A DNA stretch of 64,000 nucleotides, taken from assembly GCF_002216005.1 (NCBI RefSeq), contig NZ_NIQC01000004.1, positions 53,782 to 117,781 on the forward strand. Direction: 5' to 3'. This document shows positions 1-12,334 of this stretch, in pieces. Both the position numbers and the translations under genes were made by a program. The number at the start of each line of letters is the position of its first letter. Within the stretch, counting starts at the first letter, position 1. The DNA comes from Natranaerobius trueperi (GTDB taxonomy: Bacteria; Bacillota; Natranaerobiia; Natranaerobiales; Natranaerobiaceae). The notes under the pieces are model-generated. The model worked only from the letters and a program-made list of their open reading frames with translations, had not been told where the DNA came from and made no database searches.

Positions 1-975
1 ACGTCCTCCCTCTTCTTTCTTTAGTACATAAACCTCTGCTTTAACATGAGTATGAGGATTGATACTTCCTGGCTTGGCCAATACCTGACCTCTTTCTATA
101 TCTTCTCTGTTTACCCCTCGTAGTAATGCTCCAATGTTGTCTCCAGCTTCTGCTGAATCCATTGACTTTCTGAACATCTCTACTCCAGTAACAACAGTCT
201 TCTTAGGCTTATCTGCCATACCTACAATTTCTACTTCGTCGTTTACTTTAACGTCTCCTCGCTCTACTCTACCTGTTGCAACTGTCCCTCGTCCTGTGAT
301 ACTGAACACGTCTTCAATTGGCATGATAAATGGCTTATCTACATCACGCTCTGGAGTTGGGATGTAGTCATCAATTGCATCTACTAGCTCCCAAATTGGT
401 CCACAGCTATCACATTCGCGATCTCCACATCCACATTCAGTAGCTTTTAATGCTGAACCTGTTACAACTGGAGTATCGTCTCCTGGGAAGTCATATTCAC
501 TTAATAGATCTCTTACTTCCATCTCTACTAGTTCTAATAGTTCTTCGTCATCCACCATATCTGCTTTGTTTAAGAATACTACAATATGAGGAACCCCTAC
601 CTGACGACTTAGTAGGATGTGCTCTCTTGTCTGTGGCATAGGTCCGTCTGCTGCACTAACTACTAGTACCGCACCATCCATCTGTGCTGCACCAGTGATC
701 ATGTTCTTTACATAGTCTGCGTGTCCTGGGCAGTCTACGTGTGCATAGTGACGATTGTCTGATTCATACTCAACGTGGGAAGTACTAATTGTAATTCCAC
801 GCTCTTTCTCTTCTGGAGCACGGTCAATCTTATCATAATCCATTCTCTCTGCTCCACCAGCTGATGAAATACAAGTAGTCATTGCTGCTGTTAAAGTCGT
901 CTTTCCGTGGTCAACGTGACCAATGGTTCCTATATTAACATGCGGTTTCGTTCTTTCAAACTTTTCTTTACCCAT
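1..975 (-). CDS. tuf: Elongation factor Tu, copy 1 (cut by left window edge)
   Basis: This GTPase delivers aminoacyl-tRNA to the ribosomal A site. The first 325 codons are present; about 75 C-terminal residues (most of domain 3) lie outside the window. G1 GHVDHGKT is at residues 19-26, DCPGH at 82-86 and NKAD at 137-140. The sequence matches the second tuf copy (15699-16673) without any difference I can see, and the match stops just upstream of the ATG, where the two ribosome binding sites differ. A four-cysteine insert lies at residues 181-191. It follows fusA by 26 bases in the str operon order rpsL-rpsG-fusA-tuf. Family assignment is certain. Confidence 0.97.
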   Translation of the reverse strand, partial: MGKEKFERTKPHVNIGTIGHVDHGKTTLTAAMTTCISSAGGAERMDYDKIDRAPEEKERGITISTSHVEYESDNRHYAHVDCPGHADYVKNMITGAAQMDGAVLVVSAADGPMPQTREHILLSRQVGVPHIVVFLNKADMVDDEELLELVEMEVRDLLSEYDFPGDDTPVVTGSALKATECGCGDRECDSCGPIWELVDAIDDYIPTPERDVDKPFIMPIEDVFSITGRGTVATGRVERGDVKVNDEVEIVGMADKPKKTVVTGVEMFRKSMDSAEAGDNIGALLRGVNREDIERGQVLAKPGSINPHTHVKAEVYVLKKEEGGR

Positions 976-1001
976 CTTAACTACCTCCTCACTAGATTGT
1001 T

Positions 1002-3089
1002 TTAGCTTTCGCCTTCAATAATTTCTTTTGCAATGTTATCAGGAACTTCTTCATAATGAGAAAATTCCATTGTATATGAACCTCTACCTTGAGTGGTAGA
1101 TCTTAATTCAGTAGCATAACCAAACATTTCAGATAAAGGAACAAAAGCACTGATAAGCCTTGATCCAGAACGCTCTTCCATTCCTTCTATTCGACCTCTT
1201 CGTGAATTAACATCACCCATTACGTCCCCCATGTAGTCTTCTGGAACGACTACTTCAACTTTCATGATAGGTTCTAAAAGCACAGGGTCGGCTTTTTTCA
1301 CCCCATCTTTAAAGGCCATTGATCCTGCAATTTTAAATGCAGATTCGTTAGAGTCAACCTCGTGATAAGAACCATCGTAAAGTGTAGCTTTAATATCTAC
1401 TACTGGATAACCTGCTAAAACACCATTCTGCATTGCTTCTTGAATACCATTGTCAACAGACGGAATGTATTCTCTTGGGATAACTCCCCCAACAATCTTA
1501 TCAACAAACTCATACCCTTCGCTTCTATCTTGAGGTTCAAGTTTCATGACGGCGTGTCCGTATTGTCCTCGACCACCTGACTGTCGAATGAATTTACCTT
1601 CTGTATCAACTGGTTTTCTAATAGTTTCTTTGTAAGCAACTTGAGGTTTACCAACATTAGCTTCAACTTTGAACTCTCTAAGTAACCTATCAACAATAAC
1701 CTCTAGGTGTAGTTCTCCCATCCCTGAGATGATTGTTTGACCAGTTTCTTCATCAGTCTTAGTCTTGAATGTAGGATCCTCTTCAGCTAGCTTTTGTAAT
1801 GAAACTGAAAGCTTTTCTTGGTCTGCTCTTGTTTTAGGTTCAATCGCAACATCTATAACAGGTTCAGGGAACTGCATGGATTCAAGAACAATATGATCAT
1901 CTGTATCACATAAAGTGTCTCCTGTGCTTGTGTTCTTAAGACCAACCGCAGCCGCGATATCACCAGTATATACTACATCACGCTCTTCTCTGTGGTTAGC
2001 ATGCATTTGAAGAATTCTTCCAACCCTTTCTTTTTTACCTTTAACTGGGTTGTAAACATATGAACCTGCTTTTATTGAACCAGAGTAAACTCTGAAAAAG
2101 CAAAGTTTACCAACATAAGGGTCTGCTACAATTTTGAAAGCCAATGCACTAAATGGTTCTTCATCATCACTGGCCCTTTTAAGCTTTTCAGCCTCTTCAT
2201 TTTCTTCTTCACCAGGTTTTACACCTTCAATAGGTGGAACATCTGTAGGAGCTGGTAGATATTCAATAACTGCATCTAAAAGGAACTGTACACCTTTGTT
2301 TTTATAAGAAGAACCACACAACACAGGTGTCAAGTTGTTATTCAAACAACCCTCTCTAATAGCAGTTCTTAACTCATCAGATGTCACTTCTTCTCCTTCT
2401 AGGTACTTCATCATAAGTTCTTCATCTTGTTCTGCTGCAGCTTCCACCAATTTTTCTCTATATTCTTCTGCTAAATCTACCATATCTTCAGGAATGTCAA
2501 TTGTCTCCCATTCAGTTCCTAGATCATCCTTATAGATAACTGCAGTGTTCTCAATTAAGTCTATGATACCTTGGAAGTCTTCTTCTTTTCCAATTGGTAA
2601 TTGAATAGGTACAGGATTTGCTTGTAATCTTTCATTCATCATATCCACAACATTGTGGAAGTCTGCGCCCATAATGTCCATTTTATTAACATAAGCAATT
2701 GTTGGTACTTCATATCGATCAGCCTGATGCCAAACAGTCTCTGACTGTGGCTCAACCCCACCTTTAGCACAAAATACACCAACAGCTCCGTCTAAGACTC
2801 TAAGAGAACGCTCAACTTCAACTGTGAAATCCACGTGCCCTGGCGTATCAATAATGTTAACTCTGTGATCTTGCCATTGACAAGTAGTCGCAGCAGAAGC
2901 GATAGTGATACCACGTTCCTGTTCTTGGTCCATAAAGTCCATAACCGAAGCCCCGTCATGCGTCTCACCTAACTTATGCACACGGCCTGTGTAAAACAAT
3001 ATCCTCTCGGTAGTAGTTGTTTTCCCAGCATCAATGTGGGCCATTATACCGATATTCCTTGTCTTTTCCAAAGGAAATTGCCTTGTCAT
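1002..3089 (-). CDS. fusA: Elongation factor G
   Basis: EF-G is the cytosolic GTPase that drives tRNA-mRNA translocation and, with RRF, ribosome recycling. The 695-residue length is normal. G1 AHIDAGKT is at residues 17-24, DTPGH at 81-85 and NKMD at 135-138, followed by the usual domains II to V. An acidic, Glu-rich linker lies near residue 300, between the G domain and domain II. A strong Shine-Dalgarno (GGGGGG region) precedes the ATG. It is the third gene of the str operon, downstream of rpsG and upstream of tuf copy 1. No defect is visible. Confidence 0.98.
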   Translation of the reverse strand: MTRQFPLEKTRNIGIMAHIDAGKTTTTERILFYTGRVHKLGETHDGASVMDFMDQEQERGITIASAATTCQWQDHRVNIIDTPGHVDFTVEVERSLRVLDGAVGVFCAKGGVEPQSETVWHQADRYEVPTIAYVNKMDIMGADFHNVVDMMNERLQANPVPIQLPIGKEEDFQGIIDLIENTAVIYKDDLGTEWETIDIPEDMVDLAEEYREKLVEAAAEQDEELMMKYLEGEEVTSDELRTAIREGCLNNNLTPVLCGSSYKNKGVQFLLDAVIEYLPAPTDVPPIEGVKPGEEENEEAEKLKRASDDEEPFSALAFKIVADPYVGKLCFFRVYSGSIKAGSYVYNPVKGKKERVGRILQMHANHREERDVVYTGDIAAAVGLKNTSTGDTLCDTDDHIVLESMQFPEPVIDVAIEPKTRADQEKLSVSLQKLAEEDPTFKTKTDEETGQTIISGMGELHLEVIVDRLLREFKVEANVGKPQVAYKETIRKPVDTEGKFIRQSGGRGQYGHAVMKLEPQDRSEGYEFVDKIVGGVIPREYIPSVDNGIQEAMQNGVLAGYPVVDIKATLYDGSYHEVDSNESAFKIAGSMAFKDGVKKADPVLLEPIMKVEVVVPEDYMGDVMGDVNSRRGRIEGMEERSGSRLISAFVPLSEMFGYATELRSTTQGRGSYTMEFSHYEEVPDNIAKEIIEGES

Positions 3090-3156
3090 TTAGCATCCCC
3101 CCTTTTTTATTGCGTCACTAATTGTTACTTGCATACAATTGTTTTTTGGTATCAAA

Positions 3157-3627
3157 TTACCATCTGTAATGTGCAAAAGCTTTATTGGCTTCTGCCATTT
3201 TATGAGTGTCTTCTTTCTTCTTAATAGCGCCACCAGTATTGTTGTAGGCATCTACTAACTCACCGGCTAACCTATCCCCCATGGAACGTTCTCCTCTTTC
3301 TCGAGAATAGTTTACTAGCCATCTAATAGCCAAAACTTGCTTTCTGTCAGGGTCCACTTCAACAGGCACCTGGTAAGTAGCCCCTCCGACTCTACGAGCT
3401 TTAACTTCTAATACAGGCATCACATTATTTACAGCTTCTTCAAAAACGTCTAAAGAATTTTCATTTGTTCTTTCCTCTACTATTTCCAAAGCTCTGTAAA
3501 AGATTCTCTGAGCAAGCCCTCTTTTTCCATCAACCATAAGGTTGTTAATAAATTTAGTAACCATTTCACTGTTATATATTGGATCTGGGGTCACTTCTCG
3601 CTTTGGAGCTGGTCCTTTTCTACTCAT
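3157..3627 (-). CDS. rpsG: 30S ribosomal protein S7
   Basis: S7 is a primary assembly protein that binds the 3' major domain of 16S rRNA at the head of the 30S subunit. The typical N-terminus ([19 protein letters not shown]) and the conserved [14 protein letters not shown] block are visible. I start at the ATG at 3627: the GGGAGG Shine-Dalgarno is eight bases away, whereas the upstream in-frame TTG at 3633 sits only two bases after it. That gives 156 residues, the usual family length. It lies between rpsL and fusA in the str operon. Confidence 0.97.
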   Translation of the reverse strand: MSRKGPAPKREVTPDPIYNSEMVTKFINNLMVDGKRGLAQRIFYRALEIVEERTNENSLDVFEEAVNNVMPVLEVKARRVGGATYQVPVEVDPDRKQVLAIRWLVNYSRERGERSMGDRLAGELVDAYNNTGGAIKKKEDTHKMAEANKAFAHYRW

Positions 3628-3668
3628 CGGCAATTACCTCCCTTCCCTATGCAGAATCATCCAGCAAA

Positions 3669-4037
3669 CTAAGCTTTCTTAGTTCCATACTTAGAACGTC
3701 CTTGCGCTCTATTTTCAACTCCAGCTGTATCAAGTGCACCGCGGACAACTTGATATCTAACACCCGGCAGGTCTTTAATCCTACCTCCTCTGACTAAAAC
3801 TACAGAGTGCTCTTGCAGGTTGTGACCAATACCTGGAATATATGCTGTAACTTCCATTCCGTTTGTAAGTCTTACCCTTGCAATTTTACGTAGAGCTGAG
3901 TTCGGCTTTTTGGGAGTAGTAGTGGATACTCTAGTGCAAACACCTCTTTTTTGAGGGCACTTTTCTAGGGCCGGAGCGTTCCTTTTCTTTCCGACTTGAT
4001 CTCTTCTCTTTCTAATCAGTTGGTTTATAGTTGGCAC
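3669..4037 (-). CDS. rpsL: 30S ribosomal protein S12
   Basis: S12 lies near the decoding centre and is the classical site of streptomycin resistance. The PTINQLIRK start, the [17 protein letters not shown] loop and [11 protein letters not shown] are intact and look wild type. I use the GTG at 4037 because AAGGAGG lies eight bases upstream of it; the longer frame from the GTG at 4046 would begin inside or next to that site. This gives 122 residues. It follows the L7Ae-like gene and precedes rpsG, the Firmicutes str operon order. Confidence 0.97.
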   Translation of the reverse strand: MPTINQLIRKRRDQVGKKRNAPALEKCPQKRGVCTRVSTTTPKKPNSALRKIARVRLTNGMEVTAYIPGIGHNLQEHSVVLVRGGRIKDLPGVRYQVVRGALDTAGVENRAQGRSKYGTKKA

Positions 4038-4110
4038 AAAATCCACCTCCTTTTTCTCTGCTATTAAACATACAAATCCCCGAGAGGGTATAACCCCTCC
4101 CGAGTTTAGA

Positions 4111-4359
4111 CTAATCTCTAATACAGGCAGATGTTGCTTTCACTTCTATGCCAGCAGCTTCTCCTAGTTCTTTCATAGAAGTTACTTGCACAATATCAAT
4201 CTGCTTTTCTTCACATTTTAGTTTTAAAGGTTTTACAATGTTTTCATCAGCATCTTTTGCAATATAAATAGTTTTGGCCTCACCTTCGTCAATTGCACGA
4301 AGTGTTTCTTTAACACCAACAACTTTTTCTTTCGCTTGATTTAATTTTTCAAGGGACAT
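4111..4359 (-). CDS. L7Ae/L30e-family RNA-binding protein (YbxF-like)
   Basis: This 82-residue protein has the L7Ae/L30e/S12e/Gadd45 fold, seen in the segment around [20 protein letters not shown] and the later [16 protein letters not shown]. Family members bind kink-turn RNA. In Bacillus the homologue at this position (between rpoC and rpsL) is YbxF, reported as a K-turn binder associated with ribosomes. A clear AGGAGGG precedes the ATG. Location between rpoC and rpsL agrees with co-expression with the translation machinery. The family is secure; the RNA target in this organism is not known from sequence. Confidence 0.9.
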   Translation of the reverse strand: MSLEKLNQAKEKVVGVKETLRAIDEGEAKTIYIAKDADENIVKPLKLKCEEKQIDIVQVTSMKELGEAAGIEVKATSACIRD

Positions 4360-4414
4360 GGCGATCCCTCCTATTATAACAGTTCAAAATACACACTTAA
4401 GTATTCTAACAGCA

Positions 4415-7400
4415 TTACTCAGTTGTGTCAACTGTTATCTCATCATCTTTTTCGATTTGTTCATTTTCTGTATTCGTGAATTCTTCTAAACCATTACTTA
4501 TTTTAGATTGAACCTGTTGATACTTTGGTGTACCAGTTCCAGCTGGTACTAATTTACCAATAATAACATTCTCTTTTAAACCTATGAGTGGGTCAACCTT
4601 ACCTTTTATCGCTGCCTCTGTAAGCACTCTAGTTGTTTCTTGGAATGATGCTGCTGATAAAAAGCTATCAGTAGCAAGCGAAGCCTTAGTAATTCCAAGT
4701 AATAAAGATTTTCCTTTAGCAGGTTCGCCACCCTCAGTTTTAACTTGTTCATTTATCTTTTCAAATTCATAAAAGTCCACATAACTACCCGGTAACATAT
4801 CAGTGTCTCCAGCTTCCTCAATTTTAACCTTTTTTAACATCTGTCTAATGATTACTTCAACGTGCTTATCACTGATATCAACACCTTGCATTCTATATAC
4901 TTTTTGAACCTCTTGTAAGATATATAGTTGAACACCACGAGCACCTTTAACTTTCAATAGTTCATGAGGGTTAATAGAACCTTCTGTTAACTCCTCGCCT
5001 GCTTTTACTTCATCACCGTCTTTTATTTTTAATCTAGCACCGTAAGGAATATTATAGATTTTTTCTTCTCCTTTTTCAGGAGTAACTATCGCCTTACGTT
5101 TGTTGTTTTCAGTTTTCAGACTAACTGCTCCAGCTATTTCTGTTATTACAGCTAAACCTTTTGGTTTTCGCGCCTCAAATAGCTCTTCAATCCTTGGTAA
5201 ACCTTGTGTAATATCATCCCCAGCAACTCCACCTGTATGGAAAGTACGCATTGTCAGTTGAGTACCTGGTTCACCTATAGATTGTGCTGCAATGATACCA
5301 ACAGACTCTCCAACGTTTGCAATGCCACCTGTTGCTAGATCTCTACCGTAGCATTTCACACATACACCGTGTTTAGTTCTACAGGTTAGAACTGATCGTA
5401 TGTGTATGCTTGTTCTTCCCGTTGCTAAAATTTTGTCTGCGATATCCTCTGTGATGTATTCTTTTTCACCAACTATAATTTCGCCTGTTTCAGGATCTTT
5501 AACGTCTTCTGCTGAAAATCTACCTATAATTCGGTCATATATTCCTTCTATGATTTCGTTTCCATTTCTAATATCCTCTACTTCAACACCTTGAACATCT
5601 CCGCAATCTTCTTCTCTAACGATCACATCTTGACTTACATCAACTAATCTTCTAGTCAAGTAACCTGAATCTGCTGTTTTAAGAGCGGTGTCAGCTAACC
5701 CTTTTCGGGCACCATGTGTTGAAATAAAGTATTCTAAAACTGTCAGTCCTTCACGGAAGTTCGCTTTGATCGGTAGGTCAATGATTCGACCAGTTGGATC
5801 AGCCATCAACCCTCTCATACCGGCAAGCTGAGTAATCTGAGAAACATTACCACGAGCTCCTGATGTAGCCATCATATATATCGGGTTAAATGTTTCAAGG
5901 CTGCCCATAACAGTATCTGTTACTTGATCTTTTGCATCGTTCCACGTTTCAATAACACGATTGTATCTTTCTTGATCTGTAATCAAACCTCTACGGAACT
6001 GTTTTTCTACTTTTTCTACTTCACCTTCAGCAGACTCGATAATATTTTTCTTTTCCTCAGGGACAACAACATCATCTACACCAATTGTTACTCCTGCTTT
6101 TGTTGAGTAGTAATAACCGTATTCTTTCATTGCATCTAGGATTTCAGCAGTTCTAGTACTTCCGTATTTGCTGTAGCAATGTCCAACAAGATCTCCTAGT
6201 GAACCTTTTTGTACTGCCTCTTTGATACCCCGTTCTTTTAATTTTTCTGATAACTGCTCACCAGGCAGTAACCAATCTTTTTCAGTTAATCCCGGTTCAG
6301 CACCATTTACAAATGGAAATTCTTCAGGGAAAATTTGATTAAATATTATCTTACCTACAGTTGTAATTAATAAATGACTATTTGATGGTTTGTTGTTTTC
6401 AGGCAGGTCAAAGTTTTTACCCTTATATTTTCTAATATCAACAGCTACTAGAGTGTGTAATCCAATATCTTTTGATTGATAAGCCATTATAGCTTCATCT
6501 GGGCCTGTAAAGTAATAATCTCTTGTTTCCTGATTTTCCTTTTCTAGTGTCAAGTAATAACTTCCTAGTACCATGTCCTGAGTTGGTGTTGCTACAGGGC
6601 TTCCATCTTTTGGGTTCAAGATGTTTTGGCTTGCTAGCATTAATATTCTAGCTTCTGCTTGTGCTTCAGCTGATAGTGGAACATGGACTGCCATTTGGTC
6701 ACCATCAAAGTCTGCGTTGTATGCCGGACATACTAATGGGTGAATTTGTATAGCTCTTCCTTCGATTAATACTGGTTCGAAAGCTTGAATACCAAGTCGA
6801 TGCAGTGTTGGAGCTCTGTTTAAAAGTACTGGGTGTTCCTTAATAACTTCTTCTAAAACATCCCAAACTTCTGGTCGTATTTTTTCTACCATTCGTTTAG
6901 CACTTTTAATATTGTGAGCAGTTTCTTTTTCTACTAGTCGTTTCATGACAAACGGTTTAAACAACTCAAGGGCCATTTCTTTAGGAAGCCCACATTGATA
7001 TATTTTTAATTCAGGACCTACAACGATCACTGACCGTCCTGAATAATCAACACGTTTACCCAATAAGTTTTGACGGAACCTACCTTGCTTTCCTTTTAGC
7101 ATATCACTTAATGATTTCAAGGGTCGATTACCAGGGCCTGTTACAGCTCTACCTCTTCGTCCGTTATCAATTAGTGCATCAACCGCTTCCTGTAACATGC
7201 GTTTTTCATTACGTACGATAATATCAGGTGCACCTAGGTTAAGTAGTCTTTTTAATCTGTTGTTTCGATTGATAACACGTCTGTATAAATCGTTAAGATC
7301 TGAGGTAGCAAACCTGCCTCCATCTAGTTGAACCATAGGGCGAAGATCAGGTGGGATAATAGGTATAACATCCATTATCATCCACTCAGGTTTGTTATTT

Positions 7401-8122
7401 GAGTTTCTAAAAGACTCAGCAACTTCTAATCGCCTTACCGTTCTAACTTTCTTCTGGCCTTTTGCTGTTTTTAAATCCGTTCTTAATTCTGATGCAAGTT
7501 TTTCTAAGTCTATTTCTCTCAGGAGCTCTTTGATTGCCTCTGCACCCATTAACGCTTTGAATCCTGTGCCTTTTTTAAATTGAGTTTGATACTTTTCATA
7601 GTACTCCCGATATTCTGTTTCAGTTAGTAGCTGTTTTTTAGTAAGAGCTGTCTCGCCTGGATCTATTACCACATATGAAGCAAAATATAGCACCTTTTCT
7701 AATGCACGAGGAGACATATTCAGTAATAACCCTAATCTACTTGGTATCCCTTTAAAATACCAAATATGACTGACCGGGGCAGCTAATTCAATGTGCCCCA
7801 TCCTTTCTCTTCGAACTTTAGACTGAGTCACTTCAACTCCACATCGATCACATACAATCCCTTTATACCTTACACGTTTGTACTTACCGCAATGACACTC
7901 CCAATCTTTTTGCGGTCCAAAGATTTTTTCACAAAATAACCCTTCTTTTTCAGGTTTTAACGTTCTGTAATTAATCGTCTCAGGTTTTTTAACTTCACCC
8001 TTAGACCAAGATCTAATTTGTTCAGGTGAAGCTAAACCTATTTTTAAAGCATTGAAACTATTAACATCTATCAAGGGGCCATCTCTCCCTTCTTCGCCGA
8101 TTGATGGTAAAGTCATAAACAT
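4415..8122 (-). CDS. rpoC: DNA-directed RNA polymerase subunit beta'
   Basis: Beta' forms half of the RNA polymerase active cleft. Visible are the N-terminal zinc site ([20 protein letters not shown]), the catalytic [12 protein letters not shown] around residue 470 carrying the Mg-binding aspartates, the trigger-loop region with FHTGGVAG, and the second zinc site [11 protein letters not shown]. The length is about 1235 residues. The start is uncertain: the ATG at 8122 has only a weak ribosome binding site and adds an N-terminal tail, whereas a TTG at 8074 sits about nine bases after GGGAG and begins [13 protein letters not shown], which fits the family N-terminus. It lies 18 bases after rpoB. 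Confidence 0.97.
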   Translation of the reverse strand: MFMTLPSIGEEGRDGPLIDVNSFNALKIGLASPEQIRSWSKGEVKKPETINYRTLKPEKEGLFCEKIFGPQKDWECHCGKYKRVRYKGIVCDRCGVEVTQSKVRRERMGHIELAAPVSHIWYFKGIPSRLGLLLNMSPRALEKVLYFASYVVIDPGETALTKKQLLTETEYREYYEKYQTQFKKGTGFKALMGAEAIKELLREIDLEKLASELRTDLKTAKGQKKVRTVRRLEVAESFRNSNNKPEWMIMDVIPIIPPDLRPMVQLDGGRFATSDLNDLYRRVINRNNRLKRLLNLGAPDIIVRNEKRMLQEAVDALIDNGRRGRAVTGPGNRPLKSLSDMLKGKQGRFRQNLLGKRVDYSGRSVIVVGPELKIYQCGLPKEMALELFKPFVMKRLVEKETAHNIKSAKRMVEKIRPEVWDVLEEVIKEHPVLLNRAPTLHRLGIQAFEPVLIEGRAIQIHPLVCPAYNADFDGDQMAVHVPLSAEAQAEARILMLASQNILNPKDGSPVATPTQDMVLGSYYLTLEKENQETRDYYFTGPDEAIMAYQSKDIGLHTLVAVDIRKYKGKNFDLPENNKPSNSHLLITTVGKIIFNQIFPEEFPFVNGAEPGLTEKDWLLPGEQLSEKLKERGIKEAVQKGSLGDLVGHCYSKYGSTRTAEILDAMKEYGYYYSTKAGVTIGVDDVVVPEEKKNIIESAEGEVEKVEKQFRRGLITDQERYNRVIETWNDAKDQVTDTVMGSLETFNPIYMMATSGARGNVSQITQLAGMRGLMADPTGRIIDLPIKANFREGLTVLEYFISTHGARKGLADTALKTADSGYLTRRLVDVSQDVIVREEDCGDVQGVEVEDIRNGNEIIEGIYDRIIGRFSAEDVKDPETGEIIVGEKEYITEDIADKILATGRTSIHIRSVLTCRTKHGVCVKCYGRDLATGGIANVGESVGIIAAQSIGEPGTQLTMRTFHTGGVAGDDITQGLPRIEELFEARKPKGLAVITEIAGAVSLKTENNKRKAIVTPEKGEEKIYNIPYGARLKIKDGDEVKAGEELTEGSINPHELLKVKGARGVQLYILQEVQKVYRMQGVDISDKHVEVIIRQMLKKVKIEEAGDTDMLPGSYVDFYEFEKINEQVKTEGGEPAKGKSLLLGITKASLATDSFLSAASFQETTRVLTEAAIKGKVDPLIGLKENVIIGKLVPAGTGTPKYQQVQSKISNGLEEFTNTENEQIEKDDEITVDTTE

Positions 8123-8140
8123 TAAGGTTTAATTTTCTTT

Positions 8141-11100
8141 TCATTCGTCAACATCTTCCGTGACATCTTTCAAGTCTAGGTTTAACTCATCGACAGATAC
8201 AACTTCTTCATTTCCTTCACCATCTTTAACAGAAACTAATCCTTCTTCCTCATTGAGAACTCTAACATCCATACCTAAACTTTGTAGCTCTTTTATCAGA
8301 ACTTTAAATGACTCAGGTATCCCGGGTTCTGGGACATTTTCGCCCTTGACAATTGATTCATATGTTTTAACACGACCAGAAACATCGTCACTTTTTACAG
8401 TTAATAGTTCTTGTAAGCTGTAAGCTGCACCATACGCTTCAAGGGCCCAAACTTCCATTTCACCAAATCTTTGGCCACCAAATTGAGCTTTTCCTCCAAG
8501 AGGCTGTTGTGTAACAAGTGAATAGGGTCCTGTTGAGCGTGCATGGATTTTGTCATCTACTAGGTGTGCTAACTTTAACATATACATATACCCTACTGTC
8601 ACTTCGTTATCAAAAGGTTCTCCTGTTCGACCATCAACTAAGGTGGTTTTACCATTTGCAGAAAACCCTGCCTCTTTTAATACTGATCTTATTTCTTCTT
8701 CATTAGCACCATCAAACACTGGTGTAGCCATTTTTATACCTAAAGCCTTTGCTGCCCAGCCTAGATGAACCTCAAGCACCTGTCCTAAGTTCATACGTGA
8801 GGGTACACCTAAAGGACTCAATACAATTTCAAGCGGTGTCCCATCAGGTAAAAAAGGCATATCTTCTTCTGGAAGAATCTTTGCAATTACACCTTTGTTA
8901 CCGTGGCGACCTGCCATTTTGTCACCTTCTGATATTTTTCTTTTCTGAGCAATATAAACTCTAACAAGTTGGTTTACCCCTGGTGGTAATTCATCTCCAT
9001 CTTCCCTGTTAAATACTTTAACATCAACAACGATTCCTTTTTCACCATGGGGAACTTTAAGTGAAGTATCTCTAACTTCACGCGCTTTTTCACCAAAGAT
9101 AGCTCTTAAAAGTCTCTCTTCAGCTGTTAATTCCGTTTCACCTTTTGGTGTAACTTTACCTACTAATATATCACCAGATTTAACTTCAGCGCCTACCCTT
9201 ATAATCCCTCTTTCATCTAAGTTTTTAAGAGCGTCTTCTCCTACATTTGGAATGTCTCTTGTGATTTCTTCAGGACCTAGTTTAGCATCACGTGCTTCAG
9301 CTTCATATTCTTCAATATGAATTGATGTGAAGGTATCATCTTTAACTAGTTTTTCACTAATTAAAATAGCGTCCTCATAATTATAACCTTCCCAAGGCAT
9401 AAAAGCTGCTAATACATTTCGCCCTAGAGCAATCTCACCATTCTCAGTCGAAGGCCCATCTGCGAGGACATCACCAGTTTTTACCTCGATACCCTTTCTT
9501 ACAAGTGGTACTTGATTCATACAAGTTCCTTGGTTAGAACGCTGAAACTTTTGTAGAGTGTAAATATCGTAACCAGTTTTTACTTCTCCGATTTCACCTT
9601 CAAAAACTTCTCCTGTACGACCATTAATTTTACGCCCTTTACCATTATCATGTCTTTTTATCCAAATTTCGTTTGACTGAACTTTTTCAACAATACCATC
9701 AGCCTTACTTTTAACCACTGCTCCTGAATCATAGGCGGTTCTATATTCAATACCAGTCCCCACAAGTGGAGAATCACTCTTAAGTAACGGAACTGCTTGT
9801 CGCTGCATGTTACTACCCATTAAAGCTCTGTTAGCGTCATCATTTTCTAAGAACGGTATCTGAGCTGTAGCAACACTTACAAGTTGTTTAGGTGATACGT
9901 CCATATAATCTATCTTATCTGGAGTCGTTATTACAGTCTCATGACGAAGTCTTGCTGTGATACGATCTGTCGCAAATTCACCCTCTTCATTTAAAGGAGT
10001 GTTTGCCTGAGCTATAACATATTTATCTTCTTCATGCCCTGTAAGATATTCAATGTCCTCAGTTACTTTATTAGTCTTTTTATCAACTCTACGATAAGGT
10101 GTTTCAATAAAACCAAATTCATTTACTCGACCATAAGTTGATAAAGAGTTTATTAACCCGATATTCGGCCCTTCAGGTGTCTCAATCGGACACATACGTC
10201 CATAGTGAGAGTGGTGAACGTCACGCACTTCAAATCCTTCTCTTTCCCTACTTAAACCGCCTGGTCCAAGGGCACTTAACCGCCTTTTATGAGTTAATTC
10301 AGCTAATGGATTTGTTTGATCCATAAATTGTGACAATTGACTGCTTCCAAAAAATTCTTTAATTGATGCAATAACAGGTCTAATATTGATCAATGCAGAA
10401 GGAGTTATACTCTCAACATCTTGAATTGTCATTCTTTCTCTAACTACTCTTTCCATACGAGAAAGTCCTATTCTAAACTGGTTTTGTAGCAATTCTCCAA
10501 CACAACGGATCCTTCTGTTTCCTAAGTGATCAATATCATCTACATAACCTAAACCATCAATTAAATTTAACATATATCCGATAGAAGCTATAATATCATC
10601 TCTAGAGAGATTTTTTACATTATTATCTATCTTACCGTTTGAAAGAACAACGCCTTCACGATTTTCATCCTCTAGCGCAATTCTAACACGTTTAATCCCT
10701 GCTTCTTGTAATCTTTCGATGTCTTCTCTTTCTAATACTTGGCCCTCGTCTACTAGAACTTCGCCTGTTTCTTCATCAGTTATTGTTTCATTGACTTTTT
10801 GTCCTTGTAAACGATCAGATAATTCAAGTTTTTGATTAATTTTATAACGGCCTACCTTTGCCAAGTCATATCTCTTAGGATCAAAGAATAATGATTCGAA
10901 AAGACTTTTTGCATTTTCAGTATTTAAAGGTTCTCCTGGCCGTAGTTTTTTATATATTTCTAAAATCCCTGACTCATAGGAATCTGTATGATCTTTCTCT
11001 AATGTTGCTCTTATTCGTGGGTCTTCTCCAAAAAGTTGGAAAATGTCATCATCTGTACCATATCCTAAGGCTCTGATAAGTACTGTAACAGGAAGCTTTC

Positions 11101-11656
11101 TAGTCCTGTCAACTCTTACTGAAATGACATTTTGTGCATTCATTTCAAATTCTAACCAAGCACCTCTATTAGGTATAATAGTTCCTGAATACAAGGTGTT
11201 TCCATTAGTATCAATCGCACTATTGAAATACGTACCGGGGGAACGAACCAACTGTGATACAATGACTCGTTCAGCACCATTAATTATAAATGTTCCATTT
11301 TCAGTCATTAATGGAAAATCACCCATGAAAACTTCCTGTTCTTTAACTTCACCAGTTTCCTGGTTTACTAAACGAACTTTCACTTTCAATGGAACAGAGT
11401 ACGTAACATCTCTTTCTTTACACTCTTCAACGGAGTACTTAGGTTCTCCTAATGAATAATCCACAAATTCTAATACCAAGCCACCTGTAAAATCTTCAAT
11501 TGGTGAGATGTCATCAAACATCTCATGAAGACCTTCTTCAAGAAACCACTGGTAAGAACGTTTTTGGATTTCAACAAGATCAGGCAACTCATAAACTTCA
11601 TCAAGCTTTGAAAAACTTCTACGCTGCTCAATAAGTTCAGATGCAGGTTTTGCCAT
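8141..11656 (-). CDS. rpoB: DNA-directed RNA polymerase subunit beta
   Basis: Beta carries the rifampicin pocket and, with beta', the catalytic centre. The rifampicin region ([23 protein letters not shown]) is wild type. Just after it the sequence reads [13 protein letters not shown], with Glu where many bacteria have Ala. The C-terminal [24 protein letters not shown] block is intact. I start at the ATG at 11656 (1171 residues): GAGGGG lies about nine bases upstream, whereas the GTG at 11668 overlaps it. It is separated from rplL by a 238-base gap holding two hairpins. Confidence 0.97.
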   Translation of the reverse strand: MAKPASELIEQRRSFSKLDEVYELPDLVEIQKRSYQWFLEEGLHEMFDDISPIEDFTGGLVLEFVDYSLGEPKYSVEECKERDVTYSVPLKVKVRLVNQETGEVKEQEVFMGDFPLMTENGTFIINGAERVIVSQLVRSPGTYFNSAIDTNGNTLYSGTIIPNRGAWLEFEMNAQNVISVRVDRTRKLPVTVLIRALGYGTDDDIFQLFGEDPRIRATLEKDHTDSYESGILEIYKKLRPGEPLNTENAKSLFESLFFDPKRYDLAKVGRYKINQKLELSDRLQGQKVNETITDEETGEVLVDEGQVLEREDIERLQEAGIKRVRIALEDENREGVVLSNGKIDNNVKNLSRDDIIASIGYMLNLIDGLGYVDDIDHLGNRRIRCVGELLQNQFRIGLSRMERVVRERMTIQDVESITPSALINIRPVIASIKEFFGSSQLSQFMDQTNPLAELTHKRRLSALGPGGLSREREGFEVRDVHHSHYGRMCPIETPEGPNIGLINSLSTYGRVNEFGFIETPYRRVDKKTNKVTEDIEYLTGHEEDKYVIAQANTPLNEEGEFATDRITARLRHETVITTPDKIDYMDVSPKQLVSVATAQIPFLENDDANRALMGSNMQRQAVPLLKSDSPLVGTGIEYRTAYDSGAVVKSKADGIVEKVQSNEIWIKRHDNGKGRKINGRTGEVFEGEIGEVKTGYDIYTLQKFQRSNQGTCMNQVPLVRKGIEVKTGDVLADGPSTENGEIALGRNVLAAFMPWEGYNYEDAILISEKLVKDDTFTSIHIEEYEAEARDAKLGPEEITRDIPNVGEDALKNLDERGIIRVGAEVKSGDILVGKVTPKGETELTAEERLLRAIFGEKAREVRDTSLKVPHGEKGIVVDVKVFNREDGDELPPGVNQLVRVYIAQKRKISEGDKMAGRHGNKGVIAKILPEEDMPFLPDGTPLEIVLSPLGVPSRMNLGQVLEVHLGWAAKALGIKMATPVFDGANEEEIRSVLKEAGFSANGKTTLVDGRTGEPFDNEVTVGYMYMLKLAHLVDDKIHARSTGPYSLVTQQPLGGKAQFGGQRFGEMEVWALEAYGAAYSLQELLTVKSDDVSGRVKTYESIVKGENVPEPGIPESFKVLIKELQSLGMDVRVLNEEEGLVSVKDGEGNEEVVSVDELNLDLKDVTEDVDE

Positions 11657-11734
11657 AGTTCGTTTCACCCCTCACACCCAAAATTTAGCCCATACATAAA
11701 AACTTACAGTCTATCTAAATTATGATACCCCTAA

Positions 11735-11781
11735 TAAAAAAAAATATTCTAACTTAAATTATATAAGTTAGAAAATATTTA
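11735..11781 (-). terminator. AT-rich hairpin with U-run ahead of rpoB (candidate attenuator)
   Basis: Read on the minus strand, AAATATT, a TT bulge and CTAACTT pair with AAGTTAG and AATATTT across a nine-base loop, and a run of about nine T follows. The form is that of an intrinsic terminator or attenuator roughly 80 bases before the rpoB start. Because rpoBC has no obvious separate promoter, partial readthrough is likely. The high AT content makes chance pairing possible. Confidence 0.55.
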
Positions 11782-11849
11782 GTCGTATTATCTCATAGCA
11801 TCTTTAGATATTAACATAACATAGACATAAAGTCAATATTTTTTTCAGA

Positions 11850-11888
11850 TAAATAAGAGCACCTTGTCTTCTCACAAGGTGCTCATTT
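11850..11888 (-). terminator. rplL-rpoB intergenic hairpin (attenuator)
   Basis: GAGCACCTTGT (11857-11867) pairs with ACAAGGTGCTC (11874-11884), an 11-base-pair stem just after the rplL stop, followed on the minus strand by an AT-rich tail. A partial terminator between rplL and rpoB is well known in bacteria and lowers polymerase subunit output relative to L7/L12. Confidence 0.75.
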
Positions 11889-11894
11889 TTCAGA

Positions 11895-12272
11895 TTACTT
11901 AATTTCTACATCTCCACCAGCTTCTTCAATCTTAGCTTTTAAGTCTTCAGCTTCTTCTTTACTAACTTTTTCTTTAACTGCTTTTGGTAGCTCATCAGCT
12001 AAAGCTTTAGCTTCTTTTAGACCAATGCCAGTAGCTTCTTTGATAGTTTTGATAACTTGGATCTTTTTCTGTCCAGCATCGTTTAATACAACATCAAATT
12101 CAGTCTGTTCAGCTTCAGCAGCACCAGCATCTCCACCTGCTGCAGGCGCTGGAGCAGCTGCAGGTGCAGCAGCACTAACACCAAATTCTTCTTCCATTTC
12201 CTTAACCAGTTCTGATAATTCTAAAACAGTCATTTCTTTTACAATATCCATAATTTCTTGTACTTTAGACAT
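11895..12272 (-). CDS. rplL: 50S ribosomal protein L7/L12
   Basis: L7/L12 forms the flexible ribosomal stalk that recruits translational GTPases. The N-terminal dimerisation domain, an Ala/Pro/Gly hinge ([14 protein letters not shown]) and the conserved C-terminal domain with [19 protein letters not shown] are visible. I start at the ATG at 12272 (125 residues), eight bases after AGGAGGT; the longer frame from 12290 begins ahead of that site. It follows rplJ closely and is likely made in excess because the hairpins after it limit readthrough into rpoB. Confidence 0.98.
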   Translation of the reverse strand: MSKVQEIMDIVKEMTVLELSELVKEMEEEFGVSAAAPAAAPAPAAGGDAGAAEAEQTEFDVVLNDAGQKKIQVIKTIKEATGIGLKEAKALADELPKAVKEKVSKEEAEDLKAKIEEAGGDVEIK

Positions 12273-12334
12273 TTTTGTATACCTCCTCATGATTTTTAAT
12301 ATTCAAATTTTAGTATAGTTAGTTGACAAGTGAA

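Noticed and set aside
134..641. Short plus-strand frames over tuf copy 1 (also at 15832-16339)
   Set aside because: They are antisense shadows of tuf and appear in both copies only because the gene is duplicated; no ribosome sites were seen.
10891..11459. Long plus-strand frames inside rpoB and rpoC, and similar ones over rplA, nusG and clpC
   Set aside because: They lie antisense to highly conserved genes and follow the codon bias of the opposite strand.
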